Assembly (NCBI GenBank): GCA_964598695.1
Contig: CAZRDB010000139.1
Span: 1-13,867 of the forward strand
Direction: 5' to 3'
DNA: 13,867 nucleotides
From: CAZRDB01 sp964598695
GTDB lineage: Bacteria > Armatimonadota > Zipacnadia > UBA1398
Shown: piece after piece, positions 1 through 7,159 of the stretch
Position numbering within the stretch: the stretch's first letter is position 1
Layout of the letters: each line of letters opens with the position of its first letter
Notes under the pieces: generated by a model
Seen by the model: the letters and a program-made list of their open reading frames with translations, nothing else
Told to the model about the DNA's origin: nothing
The model's database searches: none
Translations under genes and position numbers: made by a program

Positions 1-2382
1 ATGTCCGACCCGCTCGGGATCCAGCTCCTCGATCTCGCGCGCCAAGCACTCGGTCGCGCCGTCTACCCGGCCGCGACCACGCGATCCGCGATCCTCCGGC
101 AGATCGACGCGATCGGAGGCAGCGCCGACCCGCTCAGCCGGGTCGTCCAGGAGGCACAGGAGGAGATCGGCGCCGCCGAGGCCGCCGACGCCGCCGGCCT
201 TGAGACAACGGCCTCGTCGGCTCCCGCAGTGCGCCTCGTCCAGGAGGTGCTCCTGCGCGCCGCCCAGGAGGGCGCCAGCGACATCCACATCGAGCCCCGC
301 GGCGAGGTCACGGAGGTCCGGTACCGCATCGACGGCGCCCTCCGCACCGTTCTCACCCTGCCCCGAAGCCTGCAGGAGACCATCACCGCGCGCATCAAGA
401 TCATGTCCGACCTGAACATCATGGAGCGCCGAGCCCCGCAAGACGGCCACTGCGAGTTCCGCTACGGCGCCGATGCCGTCGATGTCCGCGTCTCGACGCT
501 GCCGACGACCCACGGGGAGAAGACCGTGCTCCGCCTCCTCGGCTCTCAGCGCGCGGTCACGCGGCTCGAGGAGCTGGGGATCGCCGCGGCGCAACTGACG
601 GCCATCCGCGTCGCGATCCGCCAGCCCCAGGGCTGCGTGATCGTCACCGGGCCCACCGGCAGCGGCAAGTCCTCCACACTCATCGCCTGCCTCCAGGAGA
701 TCGTCGACGAATCGCTCAACATCACGACCATCGAGGACCCGGTCGAGCGAGAGGTCGAGGGGGTGTCGCACTCGCAGGTCAACGAGGTCGCGGGCCTCAC
801 GTTCGCCTCCGGCCTGCGCTCGCTGCTCCGGCAGGACCCCGACGTGGTCATGGTCGGCGAGGTGCGCGACACAGAGACGGCCGAGATCGCCATGCGAGCG
901 GCCCTCACCGGCCACCTCCTGCTCACGACGGTCCACGCCAACCACGCGCTCGCGGCCGTCACGCGGCTGCGCGACATGGGCACCGAAGACTTCCTGCTCT
1001 CGGCCGCCCTCTCGCTGATCCTCGCGCAGCGGCTGGTGCGCCGGATCTGCCCGACCTGCAAGCAGCCCACCGAACCGACCCACCTGGAATGCAGCGTGCT
1101 GCTCGACGCCCTGGGCCACCCTCTCGACCGGACCGTGTGGGACGGACGCGGCTGCGACCACTGCGGCCATCGGGGACACGTCGGACGCACGGCGGTCACC
1201 GAGACCATCCCCTTCACACAGGAGCTACAGGCGCTCGTCGCCGCGGGCAAGGGCGAGATCGACCTGGCCGCCACTGCCCGGGGCCAAGGCGCGGTGTGGA
1301 TGTTCGAGGACGGCGTCGAGAAGGTCCTGGCCGGGGTGACCTCGATCCGGGAACTGCTGCGCGCGGTCCCGTTGCCGCGCTACCGAGCCCGCGAGGAGGC
1401 GGAGATCCGCGCCGCGGGACCGTCCGGCGCCCTCGGCGACGTCGCGCCGGCAGCCGTGCTCGAGGTGGACGACGACGAGCGCGGCTCGCTGCTGTTCCCG
1501 ACGGCCAAGCCCTCGGCCGACCGTAGCCGCCTGGAGTCGTTCGTCCGCCACCTGACCCGGATTCCCATGCTGCCCCGCGTGGTCGTGCGGCTCACCGAGG
1601 TCATCCAGGATGAGAACGCCGGCGCGCAGGATGTCGCCGAGGTGATCGAGACCGATCAGGGCCTCGCCGCCAAGGTGCTCCGCGTTGCCAACTCCGCCGT
1701 CTACGCGCTCCGGCGCGAGGTGCGCTCGGTCCCGCACGCGGTCGCCTTCCTGGGACTCGGGCAGGTGTGGAGCACCTGTGTGGGCGCGGGCGTCATCGAT
1801 GCCCTCAGCGCGTTCGAGTCGGAGCTGCTCCCGTTCTCGGAGCTATGGACGCACTCGTTCGGCGCCGCGGTCTGCGCGCGCGAGCTGGCACGCGCCACCG
1901 AGGGGGTCGATGAGGGCCAGGCCTACCTGGCGGGCCTTCTCCACGACGTGGGCAAGGTGCTGCTCGGGACCTACACGCCGCACGAGTTCGACCAGTGCAT
2001 TCGCTCCGCCCACATCGCCGGCACCCCACTGTGGCAGGTCGAGCAGACCTACCTGGGCTTCTGCCACGCCGAGGTGGCCGAATGGCTGCTCGATGAGTGG
2101 CACATCCCCAAGGCCATCTCCACGGGCGTGGCGCTCCACCACTACCCGCCCCTCGCCGACGACCCGCGGCATGGCGCTGCCCGTCCGCTGGCGATCATCA
2201 CCGCCCTCGCCGACGACATCGCGAAGTCGCTGGCGCTGGGCTCTGCAGGGGACATCACCGTGTTCGAGAGCCGCGCTGCCGATCTGGCCGAGCTGCGGAT
2301 CACCGAGGCCGCCTCCGAGGCCGCCGGCCGCCTGGCCGCGCGATCGGCGCAGGCGATCGTCGACGCGATGGGGCCGGCCTAG
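1..2382 (+). CDS. PilB/GspE-type secretion ATPase fused to a C-terminal HDOD domain (5' partial)
   Basis: This is a hexameric traffic ATPase of the type IV pilus/type II secretion family, expected at the cytoplasmic face of the inner membrane. Walker A is GPTGSGKSS at residues 217-225, Walker B is VVMVGEVRD with Glu287, and the His box is TTVHAN with His312. The zinc tetracysteine is Cys350, Cys353, Cys385 and Cys388. The ATPase normally ends near the GVTSIRELLRAV motif (about residue 455). Here a linker of about 55 residues follows, then an HDOD domain (about 512-745) with His618, His648-Asp649 and His713-His714. HDOD domains are usually signalling outputs, so control of pilus or secretion activity is an inference. 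The first residues (MSDPLGIQLLDLARQ, then GRAVYPAATTRSAI) resemble the end of an MshEN domain, where the Met is internal. The true start is therefore probably upstream of the window. Confidence 0.9.
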   Translation: MSDPLGIQLLDLARQALGRAVYPAATTRSAILRQIDAIGGSADPLSRVVQEAQEEIGAAEAADAAGLETTASSAPAVRLVQEVLLRAAQEGASDIHIEPRGEVTEVRYRIDGALRTVLTLPRSLQETITARIKIMSDLNIMERRAPQDGHCEFRYGADAVDVRVSTLPTTHGEKTVLRLLGSQRAVTRLEELGIAAAQLTAIRVAIRQPQGCVIVTGPTGSGKSSTLIACLQEIVDESLNITTIEDPVEREVEGVSHSQVNEVAGLTFASGLRSLLRQDPDVVMVGEVRDTETAEIAMRAALTGHLLLTTVHANHALAAVTRLRDMGTEDFLLSAALSLILAQRLVRRICPTCKQPTEPTHLECSVLLDALGHPLDRTVWDGRGCDHCGHRGHVGRTAVTETIPFTQELQALVAAGKGEIDLAATARGQGAVWMFEDGVEKVLAGVTSIRELLRAVPLPRYRAREEAEIRAAGPSGALGDVAPAAVLEVDDDERGSLLFPTAKPSADRSRLESFVRHLTRIPMLPRVVVRLTEVIQDENAGAQDVAEVIETDQGLAAKVLRVANSAVYALRREVRSVPHAVAFLGLGQVWSTCVGAGVIDALSAFESELLPFSELWTHSFGAAVCARELARATEGVDEGQAYLAGLLHDVGKVLLGTYTPHEFDQCIRSAHIAGTPLWQVEQTYLGFCHAEVAEWLLDEWHIPKAISTGVALHHYPPLADDPRHGAARPLAIITALADDIAKSLALGSAGDITVFESRAADLAELRITEAASEAAGRLAARSAQAIVDAMGPA

Positions 2383-2855
2383 CCCTCCGGCGCCGCCTCG
2401 AGCAACGCCTCGAACAGCACGGCCGTGTCGGTCGCGCTCTGCCAGTACGCTTCGACCGGAATCTCCGGGTACGTCGCGCACAGGTACTCGATCGCCCGCC
2501 GGCCGTCCCGCACGGCCGCCTCTCGGCACACCTCGGCCGAGTACTCCTCGCCCAAGTGTGCCTGGTAGTAGCTGCAGTCCTCATGGAGGATCAGCACGAT
2601 GCGCTCGGTCCCATGGGCCTCGACGAGGAAGTCGACGTGGCGGGCGAGCGCGTCGTGGTCGGCATCGTGCAGGCGGGTGTGGCCGAGCGCGGCCGGGCCG
2701 CCCGGGCAGGCCAGCCAGTCGGCGCCCTCGACCCGAAGGTGTCCCTCCACGAACTCGTCGACGTATCGCGCGTAGCGCCCGTCGCAGCAGAACAGAACCA
2801 GCACGCGGCGGAACTCGGGCTCGTAGCGCCGAAGCCAAGTCGCGATCCGGGCCAT
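2379..2855 (-). CDS. small beta-carbonic-anhydrase-like zinc protein
   Basis: This 158-residue cytoplasmic protein has no signal peptide. It contains CCDGRY (Cys23, Asp25, Arg27), which matches the CxDSR zinc and Asp/Arg dyad motif of beta-carbonic anhydrases. HEDCSYY (His91, Cys94) matches the HxxC second half of that zinc site. It is shorter than typical beta-carbonic anhydrases (about 200 residues or more), and CPGGP stands where those enzymes usually have a RNAGN-like loop, so its activity is unproven. The ATG start is supported by a strong GGAGGT Shine-Dalgarno about five bases upstream. It lies 36 bases downstream of the amidohydrolase on the same strand and is probably co-transcribed with it. 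Its stop codon overlaps the stop of the convergent ATPase gene. Confidence 0.8.
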   Translation of the reverse strand: MARIATWLRRYEPEFRRVLVLFCCDGRYARYVDEFVEGHLRVEGADWLACPGGPAALGHTRLHDADHDALARHVDFLVEAHGTERIVLILHEDCSYYQAHLGEEYSAEVCREAAVRDGRRAIEYLCATYPEIPVEAYWQSATDTAVLFEALLEAAPEG

Positions 2856-2891
2856 GCAGCACCTCCTACGGCCGGGCGGGGCCAGTCATGC

Positions 2892-4709
2892 TCACGCGCC
2901 GCCCCGCGCCAGGACGGTCCCTCCGCGCGTCTCGTTCCACTTGCCGGCCTCGACGCAGCGCTGCCCGTTCACGAAGACGTGCGTCACGCCCGCCGGTCGC
3001 GTGAGCGGAGTGGTCGGGCCCGCCCGGTCCACCAACCGCTTGGGGTTGAGGACAACGATGTCGGCGCGGGCGCCGGGCCGCAGCACGCCGCGGTCGGTCA
3101 GACCCAGGCGTGCGGCGGGCAGCGAGGTCATCCGCCGAACGGCCTCGGCGAACGAGAGCGGACGCGTGCGGGCATTGAGATCCGGCCCGTCGTCCTCCGG
3201 CGGCGCCTCGTCGCCAGTGGGGGGCGCGGTGGGGCCCGTCGGCTCCGTCGGCGGCTTGTCGGGCGTCTCTGGCTTCACGGGGGGCTTGTCGGGAGCGTCC
3301 GGGGGGATCGGCGCGGGCCCGAGCGGCGAGGGCGGCGGCGTGGCGCCTCCCGCCTGCGCCGGCAGCAGCCCTGCGGGGAGCGCCTCCGCATAGGTCTCGA
3401 GCGTCCGGATGGTGTTCGCCGACGACCAGGGGAAGAGCTGACTGAGGTCCAGGCCCGGCGCGCCGCCGACGTCGGAAGCCACCGCCATCCACGGCCGGGC
3501 GAGCAGGCCGTCGACGTGCTCGAGGAGCATCTCGGCAAGGTAGATCCCCTGGGCCACGAGGCCGCGGTCGAGCGTCTTCTCGGCGAGCGCGAGGTCGATG
3601 ACGAAGTCGATCAGGTTGATCGCGCGCTGGGCCCGCGCGACCTCGACCAGCGTGTAGTCGTAGACCGACTCCCACGCACGCGTGCGCGGATAGAAGACGG
3701 TCGGCTCGATCGCGCCCATCCGCTCGGCGACCTGCGCGAGGAGTGCGGGGTCCTGCCGCCTCGCCGCCAACGCCTCGTTGGTGGCGGGATCGGCGTACTC
3801 CGGTGGGAGGAAAGCCCCCCGCACGCTCATCCCGCAGCCGGGATGGGCGTAGGTGTCGGCCGCGACGTCGAGCCCCCCGGCCACGGCCTGGTCGATCAGA
3901 TCGAGGGCCGGCGCGAGCTGCTCCCAGCCGGGGTCGAGAGTGGCCCGCAGCCGCGAGATCTGCAGCCGCATCCCCGATTCGGCCGCCAACTCGAGAGCCT
4001 CCGAGACGGAGCCGGCGAGGCCGCTGCCCGTGTCCCGCAGCCGCACCGACAGCAGCGCGCCCTCGACCGAGCCGGCGACGCGGGTCAGGGCCTGCAGCTC
4101 GCCCGGCGAGCCCGCGTTCTGCGGCGCCGCGAGGTCCACGGAGATCCCGTACGCGCCGGCCTCGAGCGCGGCGAGCGCACGGGGCGCCACGCCGCCCTCC
4201 CCCGCCCCCTCGCGGAGCGCCGAGTAGCCGGCGAGCGTGGCGTAGTTGAAGGGCAGGCCCTCGGCCCGGAGCGCCGCCAGGTGGGTCGCGATGTCGGCCG
4301 CCGACCAGCCGGCATTGCCCGCCAGCACGGTCGTGACCCCCTGCTCCACCATCAGGCGCGCGAGCTGCTCCGGGAACGGGCCCTCCGGCGCCGGCAGACC
4401 GTAGGCCGCGCCGGAGGAGTAGCAGCGCAGGTCGAGGTGGGTGTTCAGGTCGATGAAGCCGGGACAGACCACCGCGCCGACGCAGTCGATCTCCTGCTTG
4501 CCCACGATCGCCCCACCGATCGCGGCGATGAGGCCGTCCTTGACTCCGACATCGGCGATCCGGGGCTCCCCGCCGGTCCCATCGACGACGATCCCGCCGC
4601 GCAGGACCAGGTCGCACTCCGCCGCGGTCCCCGTCGTCTGGGCGCTCGCGCGCCACAGGCCGGCCAGTCCCAGGGCGCTCGCGGACGTGAGGAAGGCTCT
4701 CCGATGCAT
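2892..4709 (-). CDS. Tat-exported amidohydrolase of the D-aminoacylase type with degenerate metal site
   Basis: The protein has 605 residues. The N-terminus MHRRAFLTS, then a hydrophobic stretch and ASA, is a twin-arginine signal peptide, so it is probably periplasmic. The fold is that of N-acyl-D-amino-acid deacylases: LVLRGGIVVDGTGG, PGFIDLNTHLD, GVTTVLAGNAG, ASDVGG, then MTSLPAARLGL, DRGVLRPGARADIVVL and HVFVNGQ at the C-terminus. Several ligands known from the family are replaced. The first His of HxH is Asn89, the Cys of GNCG is Ala133, and the His of SHLK is Arg253. His91, Asp93 and the Asp of ASDVGG remain. Residues about 451-517 form a proline-rich insert not seen in ordinary members. 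The start is set by the Tat signal and a GGGAG about ten bases upstream. The open frame continues far upstream to 6176, but only antisense to other genes. It could be inactive, or could use a different metal site or substrate. Confidence 0.85.
   Translation of the reverse strand: MHRRAFLTSASALGLAGLWRASAQTTGTAAECDLVLRGGIVVDGTGGEPRIADVGVKDGLIAAIGGAIVGKQEIDCVGAVVCPGFIDLNTHLDLRCYSSGAAYGLPAPEGPFPEQLARLMVEQGVTTVLAGNAGWSAADIATHLAALRAEGLPFNYATLAGYSALREGAGEGGVAPRALAALEAGAYGISVDLAAPQNAGSPGELQALTRVAGSVEGALLSVRLRDTGSGLAGSVSEALELAAESGMRLQISRLRATLDPGWEQLAPALDLIDQAVAGGLDVAADTYAHPGCGMSVRGAFLPPEYADPATNEALAARRQDPALLAQVAERMGAIEPTVFYPRTRAWESVYDYTLVEVARAQRAINLIDFVIDLALAEKTLDRGLVAQGIYLAEMLLEHVDGLLARPWMAVASDVGGAPGLDLSQLFPWSSANTIRTLETYAEALPAGLLPAQAGGATPPPSPLGPAPIPPDAPDKPPVKPETPDKPPTEPTGPTAPPTGDEAPPEDDGPDLNARTRPLSFAEAVRRMTSLPAARLGLTDRGVLRPGARADIVVLNPKRLVDRAGPTTPLTRPAGVTHVFVNGQRCVEAGKWNETRGGTVLARGGA
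3159..3359 (-). repeat. proline-rich low-complexity insert in the amidohydrolase
   Basis: About 67 codons read as Pro/Asp/Lys/Glu/Thr-rich sequence with an imperfect repeat: APDKPPVKPE, then TPDKPPTEPT, then GPTAPP. It sits between the Asp-containing SDVGG segment and the C-terminal MTSLPA motif, where D-aminoacylase relatives normally have only a short loop. It is in frame and does not break the gene. It is probably a flexible solvent-exposed linker. Confidence 0.75.
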
Positions 4710-4747
4710 GGATGGGTGCTCCCGTTCCCGGGCGATGGGCCCGAATG

Positions 4748-4776
4748 GCGCTCTCGGGGGATTCCCCCCGGAGCGC
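4748..4776. repeat. inverted repeat 1 of the divergent spacer
   Basis: GCGCTC and CGGGGG on the left pair with CCCCCG and GAGCGC on the right. One T is bulged and the loop is ATTC, giving about 12 base pairs. No T-run follows on either strand, so a simple intrinsic terminator is unlikely. It could be an operator, a transcript hairpin or a repeat-family member. Confidence 0.6.
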
Positions 4777-4834
4777 GGCGCGACCTCCCCCGACGCCGGG
4801 CCTGAGGCTCGGGGAGGAGGTGGCGGGGCGCGCC
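4777..4834. repeat. inverted repeat 2 of the divergent spacer
   Basis: The left arm is GGCGCG then ACCTCCCCCGA. The right arm is TCGGGGAGGAGGT then CGCGCC, with small insertions. It is an imperfect long palindrome with a GC-rich centre, and resembles the intergenic palindromic repeats (CCTCCCC/GGGGAGG type) common in GC-rich genomes. Confidence 0.5.
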
Positions 4835-4858
4835 GTGAACTCCACCCCGTGGCCGCTT

Positions 4859-4876
4859 CTCCCCCCACGCGGGGAG
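4859..4876. repeat. inverted repeat 3 just upstream of a ribosome binding site
   Basis: CTCCCC pairs with GGGGAG around a six-base loop (CCACGC). It ends ten bases before the GGGAGGAG Shine-Dalgarno of the glycosidase-like gene. Its C-rich arm could also pair with that site, so a role in translation control is possible but unproven. Confidence 0.5.
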
Positions 4877-4898
4877 GAGCGGAACGGGAGGAGCGGAG

Positions 4899-6074
4899 AT
4901 GCTGCACTGGGTCCTCTTCTGGAGCGCGCTGCTCGGCCCGGGGATGCTCGACGCGATCGACTCGCGGGCCCTCCCTCCCGACCGCATGGCCGACCGCAGC
5001 GTCCTGTGGCGCCACTCCGGCGATGTCCTCTCCGGCTTCCACAACATGTACCAGTTCCGCGTTGTGCGAGACCCGACCGACCCCGCGCACCCGTACAAGG
5101 CCTGGTTCTTCGGCTGGGCCACGGCCGACGGCAACCCGGAGGATCCGGGGTGCGACGCCATCTACTTCGCGCGCAGCCGGCGGCTCGAGCGCGGCTGGGA
5201 GGTCTACGCGCGCGACGGCGGCTGGGACGACGGCGGCCGCCCCGAGCGATGGCAGCCCGTCGTCGCGGCCGCCGATCTGCCGTGGGACGAGTGGCACAAC
5301 GGCGACCCGAGTGTGATCCGGCACGGAGGACGCTGGCTGATGGCGTTCAGCTCCACGGGCCACAACTTGGACGGGATCCCCTACGGGCTGGCGGGCGATA
5401 CCGACGGCAGCATCCTCTGCGTGGGCGGGGCCTCCTCGGAGGACGGCATCCACTGGGAGAAGACCGCGGAGCCCCTGTTGCTCCACCGCGAGGACCTCGG
5501 CGCCGCGCCGATTCCGGAGGGTGAAGCACACCTCCACGGCTCCTTCCACCGCCCCTCGCTGCTCCACGACGACGGCGTCACACGACTGTGGTTCGACTAC
5601 TGGGCCGGGCGGGACAAGGGCGTCTCGCTCGGCTACGCCGAGAACCGTCGCGACCCGATGGAGCCGACGCACTGGCACATCGTGCGCGCCGGCGACAGGC
5701 CCTGTCTGCCCGATTGGCCCAACCCGAGCGTGGTGCGCGTCGGAGGGCTGTACTACTCGTACGCCGACCCGAGTGGCTACGACACCCACCCGTGGAAGGG
5801 CCGCCGGATCGCGGAGGCCGTCTCGCGCGACGGGCTCCACTGGCTGGTGCTCGGCTACGTCCGGCCCGATCCCGACACCCCCGCGACGCACGTTCCCGAG
5901 CCGTATGTCCACGAGGAGAACGGACGCGCCTGGGTCACCGTCTTCTACGCCTGCCAGAAGGGCGGCGAGCCCTACGACTACCGATACGACCGTATCCGAT
6001 GGATGCGGCGGGAGATCACGCCGTCGGAACTGCGCACCCTCGGCGGACTCCTCGACCGGATGGAGCCCCAGTGA
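4899..6074 (+). CDS. secreted five-bladed beta-propeller glycoside-hydrolase-like protein
   Basis: The protein has 391 residues and a short hydrophobic N-terminus (MLHWVLFWSALLGPGMLDA) that looks like a Sec signal peptide. The rest shows the repeated blade pattern of the GH43/GH32/GH130 propeller superfamily: GDPSVIRHGGRWLMAF (Asp136), RPSLLHDDG (from Arg218), NPSVVRVGGLYYSYAD (from Asn275) and VPEPYVHEENG (Glu334). SEDGIHWEK and SRDGLHWLV are typical inter-blade turns of this group. Asp136 and Glu334 are candidate active-site acids, but I cannot assign a numbered GH family or a substrate. ATG 4899 is supported by GGGAGGAG five bases upstream. The stop TGA is one base from the mtnA GTG start, so the two genes are probably translationally coupled. 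Confidence 0.75.
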   Translation: MLHWVLFWSALLGPGMLDAIDSRALPPDRMADRSVLWRHSGDVLSGFHNMYQFRVVRDPTDPAHPYKAWFFGWATADGNPEDPGCDAIYFARSRRLERGWEVYARDGGWDDGGRPERWQPVVAAADLPWDEWHNGDPSVIRHGGRWLMAFSSTGHNLDGIPYGLAGDTDGSILCVGGASSEDGIHWEKTAEPLLLHREDLGAAPIPEGEAHLHGSFHRPSLLHDDGVTRLWFDYWAGRDKGVSLGYAENRRDPMEPTHWHIVRAGDRPCLPDWPNPSVVRVGGLYYSYADPSGYDTHPWKGRRIAEAVSRDGLHWLVLGYVRPDPDTPATHVPEPYVHEENGRAWVTVFYACQKGGEPYDYRYDRIRWMRREITPSELRTLGGLLDRMEPQ

Positions 6075-6075
6075 A

Positions 6076-7128
6076 GTGAGCGGACGCGGGTTCGACACGC
6101 TGCGATGGGACGACGGCCGCCTGGTGATCCTCGACCAGACGCTGCTCCCCGAACGCGAGGAGTACCTCGCGCTCACGACGCTCGAGCAGGTCGCGGAGGC
6201 GATCCGGGTCCTGAGCGTCCGAGGAGCCCCGGCGATCGGCTGCGCGGCAGCCTATGGCCTCTGCGTCGCCGCGGGGGAGTGTGACACCGAGGACCTCACC
6301 GCCCTCCGCGCGCACCTGGAGCGCGCGGCGACGGCCCTCGCGGCAACGCGGCCCACCGCTGTGAACCTCTTCTGGGCGCTCGAGCGAATGCTCGGCGCGG
6401 TCCGCGACCACACGGGGGATGTCGGGTCGCTGCGGGCGGCGCTGCGGGCCGAGGCCGACGCGATCCTCGCGGAGGACGACCGCGCGTGCCGCGAGATGGG
6501 GCGTCTCGGCGCCGAGCTGATCCCGGACGGCGCCGGCGTGCTCACCCACTGCAACGCCGGCGGACTCGCCACCTCGGGCTACGGAACGGCGCTCGGCGTG
6601 ATCCGCGCCGCGCACGAGGCGGGCAAGCGGGTGCACGTCCACGCCGACGAGACCCGCCCGCTGCTCCAGGGGGCCCGTCTCACCGCATGGGAGCTGCGCA
6701 CGCTCGGGATCCCGGCAACGCTGCTGTGCGACAACATGGCGGCGAGCCGGCTCGCCCGGGGACTCATCGACCTGGCCATCGTCGGCGCCGATCGGATCGC
6801 GGCCAACGGCGATGTCGCCAACAAGGTCGGCACGCTGGGCGTCGCGATCCTCTGCCGCCACTTCGGCGTCCCCTTCTACGTCGCGGCGCCGATCTCGACG
6901 CTCGACCTGTCACTCCCCGGTGGCGCCGAGATCCCCATCGAGGAGCGCGCGGCGGACGAGGTGCGGGCATTCGGGGGGACAACGGTCGCGCCGGCACTAT
7001 CGGAGAGCTTCACCGTCTCCAACCCGGCGTTCGATGTCACGCCGGCCGAGTTGGTCACGGCGATCGTCACGGAGCGGGGCATCGCGAGAGCCCCGTACGG
7101 GGAGTCCCTGGCCCGCCTCGCGCGGTAG
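6076..7128 (+). CDS. mtnA: S-methyl-5-thioribose-1-phosphate isomerase
   Basis: The enzyme converts 5-methylthioribose-1-phosphate to 5-methylthioribulose-1-phosphate in methionine salvage, in the cytosol. The protein has 350 residues, usual for the family. Its motifs are SVRGAPAIGCAAAYG, LTHCNAGGLAT with the catalytic Cys159, CDNMAA, and GADRIAANGDVANKVG with Asp239. Cys159 and Asp239 correspond to Cys160/Asp240 of the Bacillus enzyme. PFYVAAPISTLD is also conserved. The start is GTG at 6076, the first in-frame start matching the family N-terminus (FDTLRWDDGRLVILDQT). It lies one base after the TGA of the upstream gene, with GGAG about ten bases before it. The open frame continues upstream to 5521, but that part is antisense-quality sequence inside the glycosidase gene. 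mtnP follows 31 bases downstream. Confidence 0.95.
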   Translation: MSGRGFDTLRWDDGRLVILDQTLLPEREEYLALTTLEQVAEAIRVLSVRGAPAIGCAAAYGLCVAAGECDTEDLTALRAHLERAATALAATRPTAVNLFWALERMLGAVRDHTGDVGSLRAALRAEADAILAEDDRACREMGRLGAELIPDGAGVLTHCNAGGLATSGYGTALGVIRAAHEAGKRVHVHADETRPLLQGARLTAWELRTLGIPATLLCDNMAASRLARGLIDLAIVGADRIAANGDVANKVGTLGVAILCRHFGVPFYVAAPISTLDLSLPGGAEIPIEERAADEVRAFGGTTVAPALSESFTVSNPAFDVTPAELVTAIVTERGIARAPYGESLARLAR

Positions 7129-7159
7129 GGGCGACGGCCCGACGGAGAGGAAGAAGAGC

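Larger units (their letters stand above)
4710..4898. other. divergent intergenic spacer with three dyads
   Basis: This 189-base spacer separates the amidohydrolase (minus) from the glycosidase-like gene (plus). It must hold the promoters of both, but I see no convincing -35/-10 pair in this very GC-rich stretch. It contains three inverted repeats, listed separately. The plus-strand gene has a strong Shine-Dalgarno GGGAGGAG at 4886-4893, five bases before its ATG. Confidence 0.7.

Noticed and set aside
1685..3004. Plus-strand open frame overlapping the end of the ATPase and the next genes
   Set aside because: It is out of frame with the HDOD domain, and its product is Arg/Pro/Ser-rich low complexity, typical of shadow frames in high-GC DNA.
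2097..4805. Long plus-strand open frame of about 900 codons
   Set aside because: Its protein is rich in Arg, Ala and Gly with no domain. It is antisense to the amidohydrolase and carbonic-anhydrase-like genes, which have clear family motifs.
4710..6176. Upstream extension of the amidohydrolase frame on the minus strand
   Set aside because: The frame stays open only because it is antisense to the GC-rich glycosidase-like and mtnA genes. The Tat signal peptide and Shine-Dalgarno fix the start at 4709.
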